DNA of 64,000 nt from NCBI GenBank assembly GCA_037349105.1, contig JAYJMM010000090.1, positions 1,786,001 through 1,850,000 on the forward strand, written 5' to 3'. Numbering within the stretch: the stretch's first letter is position 1; each line of letters starts with the position of its first letter. This document shows positions 39,396 through 52,100 of this stretch, piece by piece. The notes beneath the pieces were generated by a model, which made no database searches, had not been told where the DNA came from, and saw nothing but the letters and a program-made list of their open reading frames with translations. The DNA is from Limnomonas spitsbergensis (Eukaryota > Chlorophyta > Chlorophyceae > Chlamydomonadales). A program made the translations under genes and the position numbers.

Positions 39396-39881
39396 GTTAC
39401 GGCTAGCTTAGGGCTTAGGGTTAAAGATTAAGGGTCATGCCAGGGTTTTCAAGGTTAATGGCGCAAGAAGGAAGTTCAGGGTTCAGGGTTAAACTAGGGC
39501 TCAGGGTTCAAGGCTTAAAGTGAAAACATTTTTAGTCATACTATGTTCAGGTTTAAGATTAGGGTGCAACTGGGTACCCTAAAACCCAGCAGGACACAAC
39601 TTTGCTTACGGTGCCAACACATTGACGACAAAACATCTCACCGAAGTGCGCCAGGCAGGATGTAAAATGATGAAAACTGATGAAAATGATGAAACGGTAA
39701 AAAGGGAAGGAAAAGGAAGGAGAGCGTTGCATGCAGCTTTTGTGATCTCACCCGGAATAAATATTGGCGGTTCGCGGTTTAGACTAGACCCTGCTCCCCG
39801 GGCAATCATACCCAGAGAGCAGCATACAAATGAAAATAAATCATTCCATTCATTCCTGAGGGGTGCGCAACAAAATTCTAC

Positions 39882-40076
39882 AGTCAACCCTTCACCCTAC
39901 AACCCTTCACCCTACAACCCTTCACCCTACAACCCTTCACCCTACAACCCTTCACCCCACAACCCTTCACCCTACAACCCTTCACCCTACAACCCTTCAC
40001 CCTACAACCCTTCACCCTACAACCCTTCACCCTACAACCCTTCACCCTACAACCCTTCACCATACAACCCTTCACC
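39882..40076 (-). repeat. 14-bp tandem repeat (GGGTTGTAGGGTGA), about 14 units
   Basis: On the plus strand it is caacccttcaccct. It is effectively a dimer of two telomere-like heptamers (GGGTTGT and AGGGTGA). It lies just after carrier exon 10. Confidence 0.96.
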
Positions 40077-40123
40077 CTTTATTTACCCTGACCCCCTTAA
40101 CCTGAACCCCTTAGTGACCTTAC

Positions 40124-40169
40124 CGGGAGCCAACATTAGCAACCGTGCGGAGGCGCCACGCAGGAAAGC
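40124..40169 (-). CDS. Carrier exon 10
   Basis: The acceptor is TTTGCAG and the donor GTAAGG; entry is phase 0 and exit phase 1. It encodes AFLRGASARLLMLAP, the G-P-x-A-F-x-R-G-x-x-x-R-x-x-x-x-A-P segment before the last carrier helix. The final exon with that helix was not found to the left. Confidence 0.88.
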
Positions 40170-43100
40170 CTGCAAAGTCATATTTAATTCATGATTTAAT
40201 TCATAATTATTTCAGAATTGCTTGGCTGGAGCGAGCGTATCGGCATACGGGATGAAAATAATTAATGACATCGTTGTTTATTATGTTTATACGTATAATT
40301 AGTTGTTCTCTGTTGTAGGATCAAGGTTAAGCCTCAGTGCGTGCAACAGACATAGGTATCGTATTACGTATTACAGTTTGCTCTAAACAAAGGTTGGATA
40401 CGTTACATGCATTATCGGGTGGCGCCCACGCGGTCGAGCCTTTTTTGAGCAGGTCCCAGAGGTGTAACGTCATTGACATGCATGATCAGGTGGCATGGTA
40501 TCCTGACGGTGGCATAGTATGACCAAATGGCATTCTTCCTCACTGATGGATGCTTTGGGAGCTTTCGAAAGGGCCAGGCTGAGCTAACCGAGGGAAACCA
40601 GCGACATGAAATAAATCTATCACCAGCCCTAAAGCCTCTCCCCTACAACCAAACTTTCAGTCCCTCCAGCCCAATGCCTGAAGTCTTATAACGTGCACCC
40701 GATTCACCTGTTTCCGCTCACTATGAAATTCAATCAAATATAACACAATTGTTAAATGTTTCCAATCAAGATCAGCAGTAACGGGGTGGTGTGCGACAGA
40801 ATCATAATGTACAACTATTTTGGGGGGTGCGCGGAGGAGTGTTTCCCGTACCAAATATCATAAGAATTCAGCTGCACGTGCGCGGAGTAACGTAGAACCA
40901 CTTTGACTCCGCTCGTAGTTAAATAATTATTGGGGTGCGCGGACATGGCTGCGCGCTAATATTAATTCTAAAATCGCCGCTGTGCGGAGCGTTAGTCAGG
41001 TGTCCAAACAACTATTTTGGGGGTGCGCGTTACGAATTAAAAACAGCAAATATCAAAAAGACCGCACGCTTGCGCGCGACTGTTTGATTTGACATCCGTC
41101 GAGTGATCCTTACGCCAGTCCCCGTTGCGAAGCTCGATCCTGGAGGCAGATACGGGTGCTGACGACTGCTGACGTTTCGGGGCTTCAACAGCCACACGTG
41201 TCCTGAGGCTAGGAAACGGCAGAGGAGGAGGATGACGAATATGCTGAGTATTGCTGACCGTGTACTGTCCTTGCTAGCATCAAACGAGTTTTTGACTAAG
41301 TTTTACTGTACTGGCTGAAAGTGCTGCACGGAAGGAAATTAAATTATTTTCAGTGATGCGCGATGTTAAATTAAATTACCTGCAGCGCGACGTTAAATTA
41401 AATTAAAATTTCGTCGCTGCGCGGACGTTTTTTAATTCTTTTTAGCTGCGCGACGGAAAAAAATTCATTTTTTGCGGGGGTGCACGGAGTCTAAGTGGTT
41501 CTACGGTATGGTACTTTTTGTCTGCACGACGAATTTGGGAAGCAGTAATTTGAGATATGTATTTATACAACCCGTATTTCGGTATGTGGTCAATACCCTC
41601 ACTCCTCTCAAGAGCCCTAAACCCTAAACCGCAGCCCCCCCTCATGCTTTATACCCTCAACCCAGAACCCTGCACACTGCCCCCCCCCGCCCATACGCAC
41701 ACATTCAATCATAATATATTAAAGCATACGGTACCTGAAGAGTTGAGACCCTCCTAGCAGTACAAGCCAACAAAGACACTCCTCGCGGTCATTAACCCTT
41801 AACCCTGTACCGCTGTTCCCCCCACACCTTTAACCCCCCCTGGCAGTACAAGCCCACGGCTACACTCTCCGCGGTCATTAAACCCTAAACCCTGTACCGC
41901 TGTCCCCCCCTCACCTTTAAACCCTCCTGGCAGTACAAGCCCACGGCGACATTCCTGTGTCTGCTTCAGCTTTGGTTACTGTTCTCCCCCCGGCATGCTC
42001 TGTCTGACCCTTTTGAGCAAGGCTGGGGGTGGTTGTCTTAAATTTGTAACATGAACAATACTTGCGGACCTAGAAATCAAACCCAGAACCCCACTTTCAG
42101 TCTTAAACCCTCACTGAACCCCTCACTGCCCCCCCCACTGCCTCCTCCACTGCCCCCCTCACTGCCCCCCTCACTGAAATCCGTACCTTGGGTCCCTCTT
42201 TCCGGTACAAGTCGACGGCCACACTCCTTGCAGTTGGCCGGCTGCCGTCCTCAGCACTGCGACCCATCACCTAAAGGGCAACACAATATATATATAATAC
42301 GCTGTAAGGCGCAGATTAGGGAGGCCACCCGTTCGGCCGTTACACTAGGTGAGCTACCATGCAGCGCACTAAATCGAACACTGGATGGTGCATGGCAACA
42401 CTGGATGGTGCATGGCAACACTGGATGGTGCATGGCAACACTGGATGGTGCATGGCAACACTGTTGAACATTCTTATGTTTCGGCTGTGAGGCCACCATC
42501 GACAGGCCGCTCCTCGCGGCATTGAAGTCCACATTGAGAGCTGAGACCAAACCTGGCATGGAAAAAACCATTTCCTCAGTCTGCCGACAGCCATCCTCAG
42601 CACTGTGACTCATCACCTCAAGGACAACAGAATAAACTCTTTATGGTGCTGCATCTATCTTATTTGAATATGCACCAGCCACCAAGGAAGGAGCGGGAGG
42701 CTCTGGCTAAACAAATATTTGTCGCCTTCCTAAAGCTACGGCCGAACGGTTGGCTTCCTAAATCCTCTCCTCAGGGTGTATTGCTTATTATTATTATTAT
42801 TATTATAAGTAGTATTAGTATAATTATTATGTATTGCTTCAGTGTCCACAAAGAAAGGCTGGAGGAGACTACGCCCTCCTGGGGTCTGGGGCATGAAGGT
42901 TACGGAAACAAGGAAGCTTGGGCCAGAGCTTCATCCACGTCTGCGTAACCGGTGCCCACACCTCTATCCCCGCTCTTTATTACCAGAAATATTTTCACTG
43001 GGGTGCTACCGATACTCAAATATACCAAGCGAAACATAAAACACATTTTCATTCACTTTTTAGACACTAAAATTTGACCGTCGAGCTGCTTGCCGCTAGT

Positions 43101-46100
43101 CACAAGTACTTCAATTACTTGTTTACCGCATCGGCAATCAGTACCAATTATTATTACGGTAGCCATGGCCCATGATTCGGCGAAAATGGGGACCTTCCTC
43201 GGTCCATGTCTCAGGATATGAGCATACCGTACATTTACTTATAAAAAAACAACCGGTTATTATTTACGGTATGTTTACAAGAATTGCCTGCGGCCTTGTC
43301 TTGGCCGCAACGTCCCAATTAGGAGGCTTTTTCATTTCACACCCTACGAGCGTATCAAGTTCACTTATTCCAACATTTACCTCGTTATTTACCGATAGTA
43401 AAGTACAAAATCAGTTATAATAGTTTTTACAAAAATGTACCTCTTTATTTACCGGCAATATCGGAAAGAATTACCAGTACCGGTAAAACTGTACCGAGTA
43501 CCGTACATAATCATTTGTTAATAATTAGCAATCATTTATCGCCATTTAACGGCAATACCGGTATCAGTAATTATTTAGAGAATTCCGTTTAATCAAGACC
43601 AGTACCTCCTTATTAATGGGTCCCACAGAATCTTGTACTGTACCGTACCTTCAGATTGCCTTGGCGCAAAGACATTGTTTAGAAGGGGTGCGCGATAGGC
43701 CGCACAGACGAAAAAGCATTTGGAATATGGGGGATGCGCGATAACGTCGCTGGACAGAATCAGTTAGACGTCGGACGCTTGGAATCGGGCAGAACTGGGC
43801 AGTGCGTAAACAGGTAAACAATGAAAATATGACCCCTGCTCCCCTGCGGGACTATATATATAAACATTGAAAAAAAAACTGCGGGGCTTGATAAACAGTT
43901 TGTTTTCCTATCCGGGTGAGGGAGGGCCGTTCAAATCTACATTAAACATATTTACAATATTGATGACTTGCTGCCCTACAGGGCTTCATAAACATAACCT
44001 AAGAGAGCTGCGGGACTTGATAAACACTTTGGTCCTCCAAGGTGCACGGGAAGGCTACCCCTATACAACTACCGTCAGACAATCATACATTCAATATGTA
44101 CAACATGGATGACTTGCCTGCAGCCTTGTCTTGACCACATCGGCTGGGTGCGTCAGGATGCCTGCCAGGCTTGCCGCACCTGAGTCAGGAGCAGTGGGGG
44201 TGGGGGTGGGGGCAGCGGGGTGGGGGTGGGGGTGGGGGTGGGGGCAGCGGGGTGGGGGTGGGGGCAGCGGGGTGGGGGCAGCGGGGTGGGGGTGGGGGCA
44301 GCGGGGTGGGGGTGGGAGCAGCGGGGTGGGGGTGGGGGTGGGGGCAGCGGGGTGGGGGTGGGGGTGGGGGCAGCGGGGCAGCATGGGAGAGTGTGGGGAT
44401 CAGTTTCAGATGGTAAAAAACAGGGAGGTGAGGCGTTGAGGCAGCATGGGAGCGAGGCAGCAGGGGAGCGAGGGAGCATGGGAGCGAGGCAGCATGGGAG
44501 CGAGGGAGCATGGGAGCGAGGGAGCATGGGAGCGAGGGAGCATGGGAGCGAGGCAGCATGGGAGCGAGGGAGCATGGGAGCGAGGGAGCATGGGAGCGAG
44601 GGAGCATGGGAGCGAGGGAGCATGGGAGCGAGGCAGCATGGGAGCGAGGGAGCATGGGAGCGAGGGAGCATGGGAGCGAGGGAGCATGGGAGCGAGGGAG
44701 CATGGTAGCGAGGCAGCATGGGAGCGAGGGAGCATGGGAGCGAGGGAGCATGGGAGCGAGGGAGCATGGGAGCGAGGCAGCATGGGAGCGAGGGAGCATG
44801 GGAGCGAGGGAGCATGGGAGCGAGGGAGCATGGGAGCGAGGGAGCATGGGAGCGAGGGAGCATGGGAGCGAGGGAGCATGGGAGCGAGGGAGCATGGGAG
44901 CGAGGCAGCATGGGAGCGAGGGAGCATGGGAGCGAGGGAGCATGGGAGCGAGGGAGCATGGGAGCGAGGGAGCATGGGAGCGAGGGAGCATGGGAGCGAG
45001 GGAGCATGGGAGCGAGGGAGCATGGGAGCGAGGGAGCATGGGAGCATGGGAGCATGGGAGCATGGGAGCATGGGAGCGAGGGACTGGGGGTGGGGTGTGC
45101 CGGTTTTCAAGCGGGGCAGCGGTAGAGTGGGCTAGCATGGGAGCATGGGAATGGTGGTGGTGGTGAGTCAGTATCCAAGTGGGGCAGATGGGCAGAATAA
45201 GAGCATGGGAGTGTGAGAGCGTGAGAGTGTGTGTGGGGGTTCGTATCCAAGAGGAAAAGGAAGAGCATTGGAGCGGTGCGGCATTGGGGGGGTGGGGCAT
45301 TGGGGGGGTGGGGCGGTGGGGCATTGGGGCATTGGGGCATTGGGGTGGTGGGGCATTGGTGCATTGGGGCATTGGGGTGGTGGGGTGGTGGGGCATTGGG
45401 GCATTGGGGTTGTGGGGCATTGGGGTGGTGGGGCATTGGGGTGGTGGGGCATAAGGGCATTGGGGCATTGGGGCATTGGGGCGGTGGGGCATTGGGCATT
45501 GGGGTGGTGGGGCATTGGGGCATTGGGGCATTGGGGCATTGGGGCATTAAGGCATTGGGGCGGTGGGGCGATGGGGCATTGGGGTGGTGGGGCATTGGGG
45601 CATTGGGGCATTGGGGCATTGGGGCGGTGGGGCATTGGGGCATTGGGGTGGTGGGGCATTGGGGCATTGGGGCATTGGGGCATTGGGGCATTGGGGCATT
45701 GGGGCATTGGGGCATTGGGGCATTGGGGCATTGGGGCATGGGGCATTGGGGCATTGGGGCGGTGGGGCATTGGGGCATTGGGGCATTGGGGCATGGGGCA
45801 TTGGGGCGGTGGGGCATTGGGGCATTGGGGCATGGGGCATTGGGGCGGTGGGGCATTGGGGCATTGGGGCGGTGGGGCATTGGGGCATTGGGGCATTGGG
45901 GCATGGGGCATTGGGGCCGTGGGGCATTGGGGCATTGGGGCGGTGGGGCATTGGGGCATTGGGGCATTGGGGCATGGGGCATTGGGGCATTGGGGCATGG
46001 GGCATTGGGGCGGTGGGGCATTGGGGCATTGGGGCATGGGGCATTGGGGCATTGGGGCGGTGGGGCATTGGGGCATTGGGGCGGTGGGGCATTGGGGCAT

Positions 46101-49100
46101 TGGGGCATGGGGCATTGGGGCGGTGGGGCATTGGGGCATTGGGGCGGTGGGGCATTGGGGCATTGGGGCATGGGGCATTGGGGCGGTGGGGCATTGGGGC
46201 ATTGGGGCGGTGGGGCATTGGGGCATTGGGGCATGGGGCGGTGGGGCGGTGGGGCATTGGGGCATTGGGGCGGTGGGGCATTGGGGCATTGGGGCATTGG
46301 GGCATGGGGCATTGGGGCATTGGGGCGGTGGGGCATTGGGGCATTGGGGCGGTGGGGCATTGGGGCATTGGGGCATGGGGCATTGGGGCGGTGGGGCATT
46401 GGGGCATTGGGGCGGTGGGGCATTGGCGCATTGGGGCATGGGGCATTGGGGCGGTGGGGCATTGGGGCATTGGGGCATTGGGGCATTGGGGCATTGGGGC
46501 GGTGGGGCATTGGGGCATTGGGGCGGTGGGGCATTGGGGCATTGGGGCATGGGGCATTGGGGCATTGGGGCATGGGGCATGGGGCATTGGGGCATTGGGG
46601 CATTGGGGCATTGGGGTATTGGGGCATTGGGGCATTGGGGCATTGGGGCATTGGGGCATTGGGGCATTGGGGCATTGGGGCATTGGGGCGGTGGGGCATT
46701 GGGGCATTGGGGCGGTGGGGCATTGGGGCATTGGGGCATTGGGGCATTGGGGTATTGGGGCATTGGGGCATTGGGGCATTGGGGCATTGGGGCGGTGGGG
46801 CATTGGGGCGGTGGGGCATTGGGGCATTGGGGCATTGGGGCATTGGGGCATTGGGGCATTGGGGCGGTGGGGCATTGGGGCATTGGGGCGGTGGGGCATT
46901 GGGGCATTGGGGCATGGGGCATTGGGGCATTGGGGCATTGGGGCATGGGGCATTGGGGCATTGGGGCATTGGGGCATTGGGGTATTGGGGCATTGGGGCA
47001 TTGGGGCATTGGGGCATTGGGGCATTGGGGCATTGGGGCATTGGGGCATTGGGGCATTGGGGCGGTGGGGCATTGGGGCATTGGGGCGGTGGGGCATTGG
47101 GGCATTGGGGCATGGGGCATTGGGGCATTGGGGCATTGGGGCATTGGGGCATTGGGGCATTGGGGCATTAGGGCATTAAGGCATTAAGGCATTGGGGCGG
47201 TGGGGCGATGGGGCATTGGGGTGGTGGGGCATTGGGGCGGTGGGGCATTGGGGCATTGGGGTGGTGGGGCGGTGGGGCATTGGGGCATTGGGGCATTGGG
47301 GCATTGGGGCATTGGGGCATTGGGGCATGGGGAATTGGGGCGGTGGGGCATTGGGGCATTGGGGCATTGGGGCATTGGGGCATTGGGGCATTGGGGCATT
47401 GGGGCATTGGGGCATTGGGGCATTGGGGCATTGGGGCATTGGGGCATTGGGGCGGTGGGGCATTGGGGCATTGGGGCGGTGGGGCATTGGGGTGGTGGAG
47501 TGGTGGGGCATTGGGGCATTGGGGTGGTGGGGCATTGGGACATTGGGGCATTGGGGCATTGGGGTGGTGGGGCATTGGGGTGGTGGAGTGGTGGGGCATT
47601 GGGGCATTGGGGCATTGGGGTATTGGGGCATTGGGGCATTGGGGCATTGGGGCATTGAGGCATTGGGGCGGTGGGGCATTGGGGCATTAGGGCATTGGGG
47701 CATGGGGCATTGGGGCGGTGGGGCATTGGGGCATTGGGGCATGGGGCATCGGGGCGGTGGGGCATTGGGGCATTGGGGCGGTGGGGCATTGGGGCATTGG
47801 GGCGGTGGGGCATTGGGGCATTGGGGCGGTGGGGCATTGGGGCATTGGGGCGGTGGGGCATTGGGGCATTGGGGCATTGGGGCATTGGGGCATTGGGGCA
47901 TTGGGGCGGTGGGGCATTGGGGCGGTGGGGCATTGGGGCATTGGGGCATTGGGGCATTGGGGCATTGGGGCATTGGGGCATTGGGGCGGTGGGGCATTGG
48001 GGCATTGGGGCGGTGGGGCATTGGGGTGGTGGAGTGGTGGGGCATTGGGGCATTGGGGTGGTGGGGCATTGGGACATTGGAGCATTGGGGCATTGGGGTG
48101 GTGGGGCATTGGGGTGGTGGAGTGGTGGGGCATTGGGGCATTGGGGCATTGGGGCATTGGGGCATTGGGGCATTGGGGCATTGGGGCATTGGGGCATTGG
48201 GGCATTGGGGCGGTGGGGCATTGGGGCATTGGGGCATTGGGGCATGGGGCATTGGGGCGGTGGGGCATTGGGGCTTTGGGGCATGGGGCATCGGGGCGGT
48301 GGGGCATTGGGGCATTGGGGCGGTGGGGCATTGGGGCATTGGGGCGGTGGGGCATTGGGGCATTGGGGCGGTGGGGCATTGGGGCATTGGGGCGGTGGGG
48401 CATTGGGGCATTGGGGCATTGGGGCATTGGGGCATTGGGGCATTGGGGCATGGGGCATTGGGGCGGTGGGGCATTGGGGCATTGGGGCATTGGGCCATTG
48501 GGGCATTGGGGCATTGGGGCATTGGGGCATTGGGGCATGGGGCATTGGGGCGGTGGGGCATTGGGGCATTGGGGCATTGGGGCATTGGGGCATTGGGGCA
48601 TTGGGGCATTGGGGCATTGGGGCATTGGGGCATTGGGGCATTGGGGCGTTGGGGCATTGGGGCGGTGGGGCATTGGGGCATTGGGGCGGTGGGGCATTGG
48701 GGTGGTGGAGTGGTGGGGCATTGGGGCATTGGGGTGGTGGGGCATTGGGACATTGGGGCATTGGGGCATTGGGGTGGTGGGGCATTGGGGTGGTGGAGTG
48801 GTGGGGCATTGGGGCATTGGGGCATTGGGGCATTGGGGCATTGGGGCATTGGGGCATTGGGGCATTGGGGCATTGGGGCATTGGGGCGGTGGGGCATTGG
48901 GGCATTGGGGCATTGGGGCATGGGGCATTGGGGCGGTGGGGCATTGGGGCATTGGGGCATGGGGCATCGGGGCGGTGGGGCATTGGGGCATTGGGGCGGT
49001 GGGGCATTGGGGCATTGGGGCGGTGGGGCATTGGGGCATTGGGGCGGTGGGGCATTGGGGCATTGGGGCGGTGGGGCATTGGGGCATTGGGGCATTGGGG

Positions 49101-52100
49101 CATTGGGGCATTGGGGCATTGGGGCATGGGGCATTGGGGCGGTGGGGCATTGGGGCATTGGGGCATGGGGCATTGGGGCGGTGGGGCATTGGGGCATTGG
49201 GGCGGTGGGGCATTGGGGCATTGGGGCATTGGGGCATTGGGGCGGTGGGGCATTGGGGCATTGGGGCGGTGGGGCATTGGGGCATTGGGGCATTGGGGCA
49301 TGGGGCATTGGGGCATTGGGGCATGGGGCATTGGGGCGGTGGGGCATTGGGGCATTGGGGCGGTGGGGCATTGGGGCATTGGGGCGGTGGGGCATTGGGG
49401 CATTGGGACGGTGGGGCATTGGGGCGGTGGGTCATTGGGGCATGGGGCATTGGGGCATTGGGGCGGTGGGGCATTGGGGCATTGGGGCATTGGGGCGGTG
49501 GGGCATTGGGGCATTGGGGCATGGGGCATTGGGGCGGTGGGGCATTGGGGCATTGGGGCATGGGGCATTGGGGCGGTGGGGCATTGGGGCATTGGGGCGG
49601 TGGGGCATTGGGGCGGTGGGGCATTGGGGCATTGGGGCATTGGGGCATTGGGGCATTGGGGCATGGGGCATTGGGGCGGTGGGGCATTGGGGCATTGGGG
49701 CATTGGGGCATTGGGGCATTGGGGCATTGGGGCATTGGGGCATTGGGGCATTGGGGCATTGGGGCATTGGGGCATTGGGGCATTGGGGCATTGGGGCATT
49801 GGGGCGGTGGGGCATTGGGGCATTGGGGCGGTGGGGCATTGGGGCATTGGGGCATGGGGCATTGGGGCATTGGGGCATTGGGGCATTGGGGCATTGGGGC
49901 ATTGGGGCATTAAGGCATTAAGGCATTGGGGCGGTGGGGCGATGGGGCATTGGGGTGGTGGGGCATTGGGGCATTGGGGCATTGGGGCATTGGGGCGGTG
50001 GGGCATTGGGGCATTGGGGTGGTGGGGCATTGGGGCATTGGGGCATTGGGCCATTGGGGCATTGGGGCATTGGGGCATTGGGGCATTGGGGCATGGGGCA
50101 TTGGGGCGGTGGGGCATTGGGGCATTGGGGCATTGGGGCATTGGGGCATTGGGGCATTGGGGCATTGGGGCATTGGGGCATTGGGGCATTGGGGCATTGG
50201 GGCATTGGGGCATTGGGGCATTGGGGCATTGGGGCGGTGGGGCATTAGGGCATTGGGGCATGGGGCATTGGGGTGGTGGAGTGGTGGGGCATTGGGGCAT
50301 TGGGGTGGTGGGGCATTGGGACATTGGGGCATTGGGGCATTGGGGTGGTGGGGCATTGGGGTGGTGGAGTGGTGGGGCATTGGGGCATTGGGGCATTGGG
50401 GCATTGGGGCATTGGGGCATTGGGGCATTGGGGCATTGGGGCATTGGGGCGGTGGGGCATTGGGGCATTGGGGCATTGGGGCATGGGGCATTGGGGCGGT
50501 GGGGCATTGGGGCATTGGGGCATGGGGCATCGGGGCGGTGGGGCATTGGGGCATTGGGGCGGTGGGGCATTGGGGCATTGGGGCATTGGGGCATTGGGGC
50601 ATGGGGCATTGGGGCGGTGGGGCATTGGGGCATTGGGGCGGTGGGGCATTGGGGCATTGGGGCATTGGGGCATTGGGGCATTGGGGCATTGGGGCATGGG
50701 GCATTGGGGCGGTGGGGCATTGGGGCATTGGGGCATGGGGCATTGGGGCGGTGGGGCATTGGGGCATTGGGGCGGTGGGGCATTGGGGCATTGGGGCATT
50801 GGGGCATTGGGGCGGTGGGGCATTGGGGCATTGGGGCGGTGGGGCATTGGGGCATTGGGGCATTGGGGCATGGGGCATTGGGGCATTGGGGCATGGGGCA
50901 TTGGGGCGGTGGGGCATTGGGGCATTGGGGCGGTGGGGCATTGGGGCATTGGGGCGGTGGGGCATTGGGGCATTGGGACGGTGGGGCATTGGGGCGGTGG
51001 GTCATTGGGGCATGGGGCATTGGGGCATTGGGGCGGTGGGGCATTGGGGCATTGGGGCATTGGGGCGGTGGGGCATTGGGGCATTGGGGCATGGGGCATT
51101 GGGGCGGTGGGGCATTGGGGCATTGGGGCATGGGGCATTGGGGCGGTGGGGCATTGGGGCATTGGGGCGGTGGGGCATTGGGGCGGTGGGGCATTGGGGC
51201 ATTGGGGCATTGGGGCATTGGGGCATTGGGGCATGGGGCATTGGGGCGGTGGGGCATTGGGGCATTGGGGCATTGGGGCATTGGGGCATTGGGGCATTGG
51301 GGCATTGGGGCATTGGGGCATTGGGGCATTGGGGCATTGGGGCATTGGGGCATTGGGGCATTGGGGCATTGGGGCGGTGGGGCATTGGGGCATTGGGGCG
51401 GTGGGGCATTGGGGCATTGGGGCATGGGGCATTGGGGCATTGGGGCATTGGGGCATTGGGGCATTGGGGCATTGGGGCATTAAGGCATTGGGGCGGTGGG
51501 GCGATGGGGCATTGGGGTGGTGGGGCATTGGGGCATTGGGGCATTGGGGCATTGGGGCGGTGGGGCATTGGGGCATTGGGGTGGTGGGGCATTGGGGCAT
51601 TGGGGCATTGGGCCATTGGGGCATTGGGGCATTGGGGCATTGGGGCATTGGGGCATGGGGCATTGGGGCGGTGGGGCATTGGGGCATTGGGGCATTGGGG
51701 CATTGGGGCATTGGGGCATAGGGGCATTGGGGCATTGGGGCATTGGGGCATTGGGGCATTGGGGCATTGGGGCATTGGGGCATTGGGGCATTGGGGCGGT
51801 GGGGCATTGGGGCATTGGAGCGGTGGGGCATTGGGGTGGTGGAGTGGTGGGGCATTGGGGCATTGGGGTGGTGGGGCATTGGGACATTGGGGCATTGGGG
51901 CATTGGGGTGGTGGGGCATTGGGGTGGTGGAGTGGTGGGGCATTGGGGCATTGGGGCATTGGGGCATTGGGGCATTGGGGCATTGGGGCATTGGGGCATT
52001 GGGGCGGTGGGGCATTGGGGCATTGGGGCATTGGGGCATGGGGCATTGGGGCGGTGGGGCATTGGGGCATTGGGGCATGGGGCATCGGGGCGGTGGGGCA

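Noticed and set aside
39606..39887. 93-codon minus-strand frame as the final carrier exon
   Set aside because: The acceptor and phase can be made to fit, but the peptide lacks the expected last carrier helix and its aromatic/Tyr-Glu ending.
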